Shown: piece by piece, positions 6,746 through 12,121 of the stretch | Layout of the letters: every line of letters begins with the position of its first letter | Position numbering within the stretch: position 1 is the stretch's first letter | NCBI GenBank assembly: GCA_029821515.1 | Contig: JALGTD010000014.1 | Location: forward strand, 1 to 12,750 | Source of the DNA: Candidatus Zipacnadia bacterium | Lineage (GTDB): Bacteria > Armatimonadota > Zipacnadia > Zipacnadales > Zipacnadaceae | DNA: 12,750 bases | Direction of reading: 5' to 3' | Translations under genes and position numbers: made by a program | The notes under the pieces: generated by a model | What the model was told of the DNA's origin: nothing | Databases searched by the model: none | Seen by the model: the letters and a program-made list of their open reading frames with translations, nothing else

Positions 6746-8143
6746 ATGAGAGAGCTTATTGAGAGCACACTTAAGCGGACGAAACACCACGGGGCACAGT
6801 TTGCTGATCTACGGATAGTGGAGGGCAGCCAAACCGCTGTCAAGGTAGAGGACGGACGGGCCGACAAGATCTCACACTCTCTGGTCAACGGCGCGGGCCT
6901 GCGTGTGCTGCTGGACGGAGCCTGGGGCTTTGCGTCAACCAACAATATTAGTGCCGAAACCATGAAGCAGTGCATGGACGACGCCGTCGCCATGGCGCGC
7001 GCCGCCAGCAGCAACGTAACCGAACGTGGGGTGGTTGCCGAAGTTGAGCCGACCAAGGCTAAAGTCAGCACCACCTATCAAATAAACCCGGCTGATATCC
7101 CTCTGGCGGACCGAGTCGCCACAGCTTTCGAGTTTGAGAAGGTCGCCCGCGAGCAGGACCCGGAGCGAATAGTCAATACTGTCGCCTCCTATGCTGACAG
7201 CACTGCCCAGATGTATATGGGCAATACTTTCGGCAGCTACATAGAATACGAGTCGGTGCGCAGCCGCATCGGTCTGGCCGTCACTACTCAGGAAGACAAT
7301 ATCCGCCAACAGGCTGCTGACTACAAGGCCAACTCCGCCGGTTATGAGCTTATCCAAGAAACCGACCCCGACGAGTTCGCTGGCGGCATCGCTCGTCAGG
7401 CACTTAAGCTGCTTAGCGCCGAACCACCACCGGCGGGCAAGTTTGAGGTTATCATAGACCCGAAGATCTGCGGCCTGTTGGTTCACGAAGCCTTCGGGCA
7501 CAACTGCGAGGCCGATGCCGTCTGGTCCGGCAATTCCATTGTCGCCGACAAAGTCGGCGAGCAAGTTACCACACCCATGATCACCATCGTTGACGACCCG
7601 ACGCTGGTCGGGGCCAATGGTTCATACCAGTATGATCACGAAGGCGTACCAGCTCAGCGCCACATGCTGGTCGAAGAAGGAGTCCTGCAGGGATTTTTGC
7701 ACAACCTGGAGACCGCCGCCCGCTTCCGCGTCAAGCCCAACGGCTCGGGACGAGCCGGCGGCTACCAGTTCTCGCCGCTAGTGCGGATGAGCAATACCTT
7801 CATTGAGCCAGGCGAGGCCAGCCTGGACGAGATGATCGCTGACGTAGACCACGGACTGTATCTGAAGGGCGGCCGGTGGGGGTATGTCTTTACCGCACGC
7901 GGTCAGTTTACCTGCAACGTTGAAGAAGCCTATGCCATCGAAAATGGCCAGCTCGGCCAGCACTATCGCAATGTCAACATCTCCGGGATGACTCTGGAGA
8001 CTCTGCAGGCAGTGACCGCCGTCGGCAGCCAGATGGAGCTGCGCACCGGCGGGACCTGCGGCAAAGATGGCCAGGGCGTGCCAGTAGATACGGGCGGTCC
8101 CCACCTGCGCATAGCCGAGCTGGTAGTGGGTGGCCAGCAGTAA
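6746..8143 (+). CDS. tldD: TldD-family metalloprotease
   Basis: TldD and its partner TldE (PmbA) form a zinc protease that degrades unfolded peptides and, in some bacteria, matures peptide antibiotics such as microcin B17 in the cytoplasm. The 465-residue product fits the usual 440-480. The zinc motif is H247-E-A-F-G-H252 followed by NCEAD, and C438 in GGTCGKDGQG is the likely third metal ligand. ATG 6746 is chosen because GAGGA (6733-6737) lies 8 bases upstream and the product begins like the family (MRELIESTLKR). The frame is open back into the FemAB gene, but that extension is overlap only. The HEAFGH form, rather than the HEGVGH of E. coli TldD, is what I associate with TldD-like proteins from thermophiles and archaea. 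No TldE gene follows; the next gene encodes a membrane protein. Confidence 0.94.
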   Translation: MRELIESTLKRTKHHGAQFADLRIVEGSQTAVKVEDGRADKISHSLVNGAGLRVLLDGAWGFASTNNISAETMKQCMDDAVAMARAASSNVTERGVVAEVEPTKAKVSTTYQINPADIPLADRVATAFEFEKVAREQDPERIVNTVASYADSTAQMYMGNTFGSYIEYESVRSRIGLAVTTQEDNIRQQAADYKANSAGYELIQETDPDEFAGGIARQALKLLSAEPPPAGKFEVIIDPKICGLLVHEAFGHNCEADAVWSGNSIVADKVGEQVTTPMITIVDDPTLVGANGSYQYDHEGVPAQRHMLVEEGVLQGFLHNLETAARFRVKPNGSGRAGGYQFSPLVRMSNTFIEPGEASLDEMIADVDHGLYLKGGRWGYVFTARGQFTCNVEEAYAIENGQLGQHYRNVNISGMTLETLQAVTAVGSQMELRTGGTCGKDGQGVPVDTGGPHLRIAELVVGGQQ

Positions 8144-8159
8144 ACCAGAGGCTGAGGCA

Positions 8160-8573
8160 ATGACGAACACCGCTGAATGGATAGCAATGGGCGTAGTGGT
8201 AGCGGCTGCTGCTGTTTTTCTTAGCTACCTGGTGTATCTGAAGGCCACTGCGCTGGGGCATCCGAAGCGCGACATCCGACGAGGCGTGATTATGGTGTGG
8301 TTGTGCCTGGCGGCCACAATTGTGGTTCTGGCGGGGGCACGGGCGCTGCTGGGCGAGCCAATCCTCAGCTATTCAGCAGGCGCCGGTGGACTGCATCTAA
8401 ACTCCGGCGGACCCGGCGGTATCCTTACCACAATAGCGGCTGTCTTCCTGGTTGGCATCTTGCTGTTCGTGGCTCTGCGCAACGTCCGCCGCCTCCAGGA
8501 ACCACCTGAACCTGGCCCAGTTGAGCATGGCTCTGCCGACCCAAACTCCCAACAGCATACAACACAACTATGA
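8160..8573 (+). CDS. Three-helix membrane protein of unknown function
   Basis: I do not recognise a family. The 137-residue product has three hydrophobic segments, about 7-27, 42-65 and 84-106. A basic loop (H34-P-K-R-D-I-R-R) lies between the first two, which by the positive-inside rule places that loop in the cytoplasm. A glycine-rich stretch with two GG pairs precedes helix three. The C-terminal tail (107-137) is polar and Pro/Gln-rich. AGAGG (8147-8151) sits 8 bases before the ATG. A longer in-frame start at 8130 overlaps the end of tldD and is less likely. The stop overlaps the next start as ATGA, implying coupling with the metallophosphoesterase, and the two may act together at the membrane. 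Confidence 0.75.
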   Translation: MTNTAEWIAMGVVVAAAAVFLSYLVYLKATALGHPKRDIRRGVIMVWLCLAATIVVLAGARALLGEPILSYSAGAGGLHLNSGGPGGILTTIAAVFLVGILLFVALRNVRRLQEPPEPGPVEHGSADPNSQQHTTQL

Positions 8574-9463
8574 TCACCATTGCAATAATCCTGTGGGCGC
8601 TGGTGGCGGCCACGGCCGCTTTTTGGGTGTACGCATCACTGATTGAGCCCCAGCGGCTGCGCGTCAGGCAGATTGACGTGCCGCTACCTAACCTACCGGA
8701 GGCGCTATCCGGCCTGCGCATCGCGCACCTCTCCGACCTCCACTGCGCCTACCATCGTGATGACGCAGTGACCAATCGTGCTATCACCCAGACCCTCCAG
8801 CAAGCGCCTGACCTGGTGATGATCACCGGGGACCTGTCCAACGGTTTTCACTATGCCAACTGCATCGCGGAGCGTCTGGGCGAGTTGTCCGCCCGGTATG
8901 GAACCTATGCAGTCCTGGGTAATCATGACTGGAATTGCACCCTGACCACCTATCTGTTCGGCAGCCGAGAGCCGGACCCAACGGTACAGGATTGGCAGCA
9001 GGCTCTGAGCGAGACCACAATCCAGCTTTTGGAAAACAAGAACCTGTCACTGACCGTAAGGGGCCACACCATCACTATTGCGGGGGTCGGCGATCCCTCC
9101 TGCGGGCGAGACAATATTGAAGCTGCTCTCGATCAGGCAGACTCCGCCGATTTGAAGATTATGCTGGCCCACTCGCCGGATGCCATTGACCTGCCCGGAG
9201 CCGACTGGGCTGACCTGCTACTGGCAGGACATACCCATGGTGGACAGTGCCGACTGCCCGGCCTGGGCAGTCCCTGGGCGCCGGTCTGGCGGCTGCGGCA
9301 GCGCTCCTCGGGGCTGATGCGATCCGGCCAGATGCTCGCCCACGTCAGCCGGGGGATCGGCGCGGGAATGGACGCCCGCTTCCTATGCCCGCCAGAAGTA
9401 TGCATCCTGACTCTTCGGCAAGGCTCAATCGCCGAAATACCCAGTGTAGAGCTTCCGCATTGA
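8570..9463 (+). CDS. Membrane-anchored metallophosphoesterase (YkuE/YaeI-like)
   Basis: The 297-residue product is a calcineurin-type dinuclear metal phosphoesterase. A single N-terminal hydrophobic segment (about 3-25) would anchor it in the membrane. Metal and catalytic motifs are all present: D56-L-H58 in SDLHCAY, G87-D88, G117-N-H-D120, H201 in AHSPDAIDL, and G220-H221-T-H223 with GG following. This pattern and the N-terminal anchor match the YkuE/YaeI (LpxG/UDP-2,3-diacylglucosamine hydrolase-like) group, which act on lipid-linked or phosphodiester substrates at the membrane. The substrate here cannot be read from sequence. The gene starts inside the stop of the preceding membrane-protein gene (ATGA at 8570-8573). 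Confidence is high for the fold and low for the substrate. Confidence 0.92.
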   Translation: MITIAIILWALVAATAAFWVYASLIEPQRLRVRQIDVPLPNLPEALSGLRIAHLSDLHCAYHRDDAVTNRAITQTLQQAPDLVMITGDLSNGFHYANCIAERLGELSARYGTYAVLGNHDWNCTLTTYLFGSREPDPTVQDWQQALSETTIQLLENKNLSLTVRGHTITIAGVGDPSCGRDNIEAALDQADSADLKIMLAHSPDAIDLPGADWADLLLAGHTHGGQCRLPGLGSPWAPVWRLRQRSSGLMRSGQMLAHVSRGIGAGMDARFLCPPEVCILTLRQGSIAEIPSVELPH

Positions 9464-9508
9464 TCAGATCAGCTAATCGGTAAGCATTCACGGACGAGGT
9501 AGTCTAAT

Positions 9509-10060
9509 ATGCGGCTATGGAATAACCTGCTCATCAAGCTGGGGCTCCGCAAGCCTGCTCCGCAGATTTCCCGGAGCCACGCCCTGGCCATCAAACCCAT
9601 ACACAACCCCAATCTGGAATGGCGATACAACGAGGAAGGTCACGCCGTCGCCAGCTTGACACACCAGGCGGGATGGCGCGGTAGGCTGGTCAGTTTCTTC
9701 CTGGCAGTACCGGGGAAGCGCCCCGTTATTCTTGACGAGGTCGGCACCTTTGTCTGGAAGATGTGTGATGGACAGTACACTATCGGCGAGATCGTGGACG
9801 CACTGCGTGAGAAATACAATCTCACCCGCCGGGAAGTAGAAATATCACTTAACGAGTATCTGCGGATGCTGGCAAAGCGGGGAATGATTGTAGTGGCAGT
9901 GCCCAAAGAAATACTGCAAGAGCTGGACGAGCCAACCAAGCGAGCTTTGGGCATCCAGCAGGTCGAGGCAATCGAAGAACTCGAGCAGGCAACCGACGGT
10001 GATGATGCTCAGGCCAGTGACAGTCCAGAAGAATCTAATTCTGAACTTGAAGACGCATAG
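9509..10060 (+). CDS. PqqD-like (RRE-type) protein without a radical SAM neighbour
   Basis: Residues about 35-132 match the PqqD-like winged-helix fold that serves as the peptide recognition element in many RiPP pathways. The signature is L75-D-E-V-G-T-F-V-W-K-M-C-D-G88 followed by a tyrosine-threonine helix start (T91-I-G-E-I-V-D-A-L), then L-x-x-L-A-K-R-G-M-I at 118-127. Residues 1-34 form a basic leader, and the last 45 residues are an acidic, Asp/Glu/Ser-rich tail that is probably disordered. GAGGT (9496-9500) precedes the ATG by 8 bases. In known systems PqqD-like proteins act with a radical SAM or other modifying enzyme and a precursor peptide. None is next to it here, though tldD, a protease used in some RiPP maturation, lies three genes upstream. 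It may be a stand-alone member serving another process. The 45-base gap before it holds nothing else. Confidence 0.85.
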   Translation: MRLWNNLLIKLGLRKPAPQISRSHALAIKPIHNPNLEWRYNEEGHAVASLTHQAGWRGRLVSFFLAVPGKRPVILDEVGTFVWKMCDGQYTIGEIVDALREKYNLTRREVEISLNEYLRMLAKRGMIVVAVPKEILQELDEPTKRALGIQQVEAIEELEQATDGDDAQASDSPEESNSELEDA

Positions 10061-10141
10061 ACGGATTTGAAAGCCGCTAGTCTCGGTTACAAGCCAAGTG
10101 CCCAGCCGCTGCCCATTAACCCCAACGATAATACAACCGCT

Positions 10142-10163
10142 TGAGTTGCTGCTGGGCAACTCA
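10142..10163. terminator. Hairpin between the convergent PqqD-like and rpsT genes
   Basis: TGAGTTGC (10142-10149) pairs perfectly with GCAACTCA (10156-10163) around a six-base loop. It lies between two converging genes, immediately after the rpsT stop on the minus strand. Plus-strand transcripts would continue into TTTACTCTT, a modest T-rich run; minus-strand transcripts lack a clear T run. A terminator for the long operon is plausible, and a bidirectional role less certain. The rest of 10061-10141 shows nothing recognisable. Confidence 0.4.
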
Positions 10164-10164
10164 T

Positions 10165-10437
10165 TTACTCTTCAGCCTGCAGCTCGGCGACCTGCCGCGC
10201 CAGAACTGATTTCTTCCGATCACCACGCTGGGAAGGAAAGGCCCCGACCTTGCTGGCCTTGTCAATGGCTTTGTAAGCATGGCTCAGCGCCTCGTGAATC
10301 TCCTGCTCATCTCCGCGGCGAGCCACCTCCATCACTGCCCGACTCAGACGGGCAACTTCCTTTTTCAACCTGCGATTGCGGCGGGTGCGCTTTTCAGTTT
10401 GACGGATATGTTTGCTTCGCGCCTTTATCTGCGGCAT
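10165..10437 (-). CDS. rpsT: 30S ribosomal protein S20
   Basis: S20 binds 16S rRNA early in small-subunit assembly. The product is 90 residues, within the usual 84-92, and very basic. It opens with MPQIKARSKHIRQTEKRTRR, matching the M-P-N-I-K-S-A-K-K-R start of the family, and contains the A-Y-K-A-I-D-K-A-S-K-V-G helix typical of S20 (about 54-65) and a late RKKS segment. A good ribosome binding site, AAGGAAG, lies about 10 bases upstream of the ATG (complement of 10448-10454). It is the only gene on the minus strand between 10061 and 10963. Upstream are a near promoter (10507-10536) and a much stronger distant one (10841-10869), so expression could come from two start sites, as is known for rpsT in E. 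coli. Confidence 0.96.
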   Translation of the reverse strand: MPQIKARSKHIRQTEKRTRRNRRLKKEVARLSRAVMEVARRGDEQEIHEALSHAYKAIDKASKVGAFPSQRGDRKKSVLARQVAELQAEE

Positions 10438-10506
10438 ATCTGGGTAGCTTCCTTTCTAGAAAATAAACAGTCGCCTGGTAGCGACACAACCAACGGCGAC
10501 ACAGCT

Positions 10507-10536
10507 ATTATAGCACAGAGCCGCTCAGAAAGACAA
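10507..10536 (-). promoter_or_regulatory. Proximal sigma70-type promoter for rpsT
   Basis: On the minus strand TTGTCT (10531-10536) is followed by an 18-base spacer and a perfect TATAAT (10507-10512), about 70 bases before the rpsT ATG. The predicted start is near 10500. The pattern closely resembles the amidase promoter at 2404-2433 (TTGCCT, 18, TATAAT). Confidence 0.6.
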
Positions 10537-10631
10537 GCGCGATACCGGCCAGAAGGGCGTTGGCTTCTTGACTTACGAGGACGCTTACCCACAGAGCTGC
10601 CCTAACAGACGCTTAACAACTCCATAAATGA

Positions 10632-10671
10632 GCAGCCGAACTCATCTCGGGGCAAGAAAGAGTTCGGCTGC
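10632..10671 (-). other. 12-base-pair perfect hairpin in the candidate RNA
   Basis: GCAGCCGAACTC (10632-10643) and GAGTTCGGCTGC (10660-10671) are perfect inverted copies around a 16-base loop. The symmetry is the same on both strands. With the adjacent 8-base-pair stem it forms the core of the candidate RNA. It lacks a following T run, so it is not a typical terminator. Confidence 0.6.
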
Positions 10672-10677
10672 ATGCTT

Positions 10678-10717
10678 CCGCCTACGGACTTCAACGCGAG
10701 CAGCGATTTGTAGGCGG
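10678..10717 (-). other. 8-base-pair hairpin adjacent to the 12-base-pair one
   Basis: CCGCCTAC (10678-10685) pairs perfectly with GTAGGCGG (10710-10717) around a 24-base loop. Only six bases separate it from the next stem, which suggests the two could stack in a folded RNA. Confidence 0.55.
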
Positions 10718-10758
10718 CTGTGGACCCGAAGACTCAACCTGGGTGCGGACACGAAGGC
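10716..10758. repeat. Imperfect direct repeat, 25-base period
   Basis: On the plus strand the 18 bases at 10716-10733 (GGCTGTGGACCCGAAGAC) match those at 10741-10758 (GGGTGCGGACACGAAGGC) at 14 positions. On the minus strand these read as two similar TTCG-containing elements in the candidate RNA. Confidence 0.4.
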
Positions 10759-10830
10759 AAATATGGCTGTATCTCGAGCTGCATCCTATGCTGCATAGAA
10801 AGCTATGTATAGCCTCGGGCACATAAACTT

Positions 10831-10847
10831 ATACAATGCTATTGTAT
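10831..10847. promoter_or_regulatory. Operator-like palindrome over the -10 and start site
   Basis: ATACAAT and ATTGTAT are perfect 7-base inverted arms around a 3-base spacer. One arm is the -10 region of the minus-strand promoter at 10841-10846, and the other covers the predicted start near 10834. The size and position are typical of a binding site for a dimeric repressor. Confidence 0.45.
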
Positions 10848-10869
10848 CACAGATTACTACTGGTGTCAA
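10841..10869 (-). promoter_or_regulatory. Strong sigma70-type promoter
   Basis: On the minus strand the -35 is a perfect TTGACA (10864-10869), followed by a 17-base spacer and TACAAT (10841-10846), five of six consensus bases. An A/T-rich run including TAAAAGAAATTT lies at about -46 to -59, where an UP element would bind the alpha subunit of RNA polymerase. This is the best promoter in the window, and it does not sit directly before a protein gene. Confidence 0.7.
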
Positions 10870-10963
10870 GGCCCGAGGCAAATTTCTTTTACTCTTTCCT
10901 TTCTGTCTCCTTTCACCGCTCAGGCAACAATGCCAACAGGCACGACTCACAAAGAAATCTGGG

Positions 10964-11911
10964 CTATTTACAGTCAGCAACCAAAAGCACTCTGTTCCCC
11001 ACTCTGATCCCCCGCAGCATACCCTGAGCCAGGCGGGTGAAACCACTCAGCAAAGGTTCAATAACAGGCAAATCACCGAACCAGTCGGTAACTGGCCCCG
11101 GCGGCAGATCCAGGTACAGGCGGGTTGTGGTGCCTTGTAAGCGCCCAACGCTGAGCATCTGCTCGATAAGTGATGCGGTCAAGCGGCGGGCCTGGCCTCC
11201 CGAGTACTCGGGCCTATGTGCCAGACCGAGTCGAGCCAACGCGTTGAGCAAGCCGCCACTGTATGGCTCAATAACAGCTATCCGTCGCCGCGCGATGCGG
11301 CCCAATTCACAAAACCCTTTGAGGGGGTCTGGAGTATGGTGCAGTCCCTCCACGGCAACAGCCACATCAAAACTGTTGTCACCAAACGGCAGATGCAGGA
11401 CATCGGCCTGCAGGTATGGCACCTGATAGCCTCGGGTGGCACTGCGCTTGCTCAGACCATAAAGCGCCTGAACCGAAAGATCGGAGGCCGATACCTGCCA
11501 GCCGGCCCCCAGTAGCGCTTCCACCTCGTAGCCGGTTCCGCAGCAAGCCACGTGTACCGATAATGGCTCGGTACTGTCCTGCTTCAGATCCGTCAGCAGA
11601 TCCCCCAGGTGCCGGCGCATACGGCGGCGCTGATAGCGGGAATGGTAGTCAGGTTTGAATACCGCTTTGTCGGGCAGACCAGCAAAATGCTCATCCTGGG
11701 CCACCATCTCCTGACTGGTAGCCTCGTCCAACCAGCTCTCATCAACCATTCGGGGTATGCTCTCTGTGACGGTGTAGATGAGATTACAAGTAGTGCAACG
11801 AAGTCCCTGAGCACAATCACTCAACCTCGCGTGGCACGATGGGCAGACCAGCATCTCCAGACGATCCCAGGTTGTCTGCTTCTCATTGGTCATCGGCTTT
11901 GTACGCTGCAT
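10964..11911 (-). CDS. SAM-dependent methyltransferase with N-terminal zinc-ribbon domain
   Basis: From the start used here the product has 315 residues. Residues about 20-55 form a Trm112-like or zinc-ribbon domain with C23-x-x-C26 and C39-x-x-C42. A class I methyltransferase core follows: motif I V121-A-C-C-G-T-G-Y-E, an acidic residue at D144 (SASDLS) after beta 2, L-Q-A-D170 with the LPFGDNSFD segment, and V-E-G-L-H-H-T-P-D-P typical of Methyltransf_11 enzymes. The substrate is unknown; lipids, quinones, small metabolites or RNA are all possible. The start is uncertain: an in-frame ATG at 12121 would extend it by 70 residues, but a promoter at 11998-12027 would start inside that extension, so 11911 or 11893 is preferred. 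Neither has a strong binding site. The 95 bases from its stop to the promoter at 10869 hold a purine-rich (minus strand) tract. Confidence 0.85.
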   Translation of the reverse strand: MQRTKPMTNEKQTTWDRLEMLVCPSCHARLSDCAQGLRCTTCNLIYTVTESIPRMVDESWLDEATSQEMVAQDEHFAGLPDKAVFKPDYHSRYQRRRMRRHLGDLLTDLKQDSTEPLSVHVACCGTGYEVEALLGAGWQVSASDLSVQALYGLSKRSATRGYQVPYLQADVLHLPFGDNSFDVAVAVEGLHHTPDPLKGFCELGRIARRRIAVIEPYSGGLLNALARLGLAHRPEYSGGQARRLTASLIEQMLSVGRLQGTTTRLYLDLPPGPVTDWFGDLPVIEPLLSGFTRLAQGMLRGIRVGNRVLLVADCK

Positions 11912-11997
11912 ATCCGGAGAACAGATATTGCAGAGGACCGTTTTGGGGAGAGGCTGGTTTCGCGTCGCCACTATTGACTTCTCGTCTACTGGAACTG

Positions 11998-12027
11998 ATT
12001 GTACATCAGATACGTCATAAGTAACAA
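11998..12027 (-). promoter_or_regulatory. Promoter for the methyltransferase gene
   Basis: On the minus strand TTGTTA (12022-12027), an 18-base spacer and TACAAT (11998-12003) match four and five consensus bases. The predicted start near 11991 leaves an 80-base leader before the ATG at 11911, and it would exclude the longer reading frame that begins at 12121. Confidence 0.45.
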
Positions 12028-12108
12028 CAACACCATCATCATCCCAGCAGCGGAGCAAACTCGGCATGCTTGTTGCTGCTGGAAGTGTGTCGGCACCAAT
12101 TTCATGGG

Positions 12109-12114
12109 TATAAT
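12109..12114 (+). promoter_or_regulatory. -10 element placed for a leaderless transcript
   Basis: A perfect TATAAT lies eight bases before the ATG at 12122. Transcription would begin at or next to that ATG, giving a leaderless mRNA. No good -35 is seen at the proper distance, so this is tentative; the element also overlaps an alternative in-frame ATG at 12113. Confidence 0.35.
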
Positions 12115-12121
12115 GAATCAC

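Larger units (their letters stand above)
10570..10834 (-). ncRNA. Candidate structured RNA or long rpsT leader
   Basis: A strong minus-strand promoter (10841-10869) would start transcription near 10834, and no credible open frame follows on that strand before rpsT. The predicted transcript contains two strong adjacent hairpins (10678-10717 and 10632-10671), an imperfect 25-base-period repeat (10716-10758), and TAAGCGTC twice, 28 bases apart (complements of 10580-10587 and 10608-10615). I compared it by eye with tmRNA, SRP RNA, RNase P RNA, 6S RNA and the FMN riboswitch and saw no full match. No terminator with a T run was found before 10536, so the 3' end given is a guess and the transcript may continue into rpsT as a 400-base leader. 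Regulation of S20 by such a leader is possible but unproven. Confidence 0.35.
10812..10879. repeat. 9-base inverted repeat bracketing a promoter
   Basis: GCCTCGGGC (10812-10820) and GCCCGAGGC (10871-10879) are perfect inverted copies separated by 50 bases. One copy lies just upstream of the -35 at 10864-10869; the other lies within the first 25 bases of the predicted transcript. Paired sites flanking a promoter suit a looping or dimeric repressor, but they could also be chance. Confidence 0.45.

Noticed and set aside
6935..7564. 209-residue open frame on the minus strand
   Set aside because: It lies opposite tldD, whose zinc motif and full length are intact.
10640..10735. Resemblance of TCTTCGGG and GGAAGCATGCAGCC on the minus strand to FMN riboswitch and SRP RNA signatures
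   Set aside because: Only short pieces match. The other conserved elements of the FMN aptamer and the SRP GGAA tetraloop stem are absent.
11037..11977. Several plus-strand open frames opposite the methyltransferase
   Set aside because: The minus strand there encodes clear SAM-binding and zinc-ribbon motifs; the plus-strand products look like low-complexity shadows.
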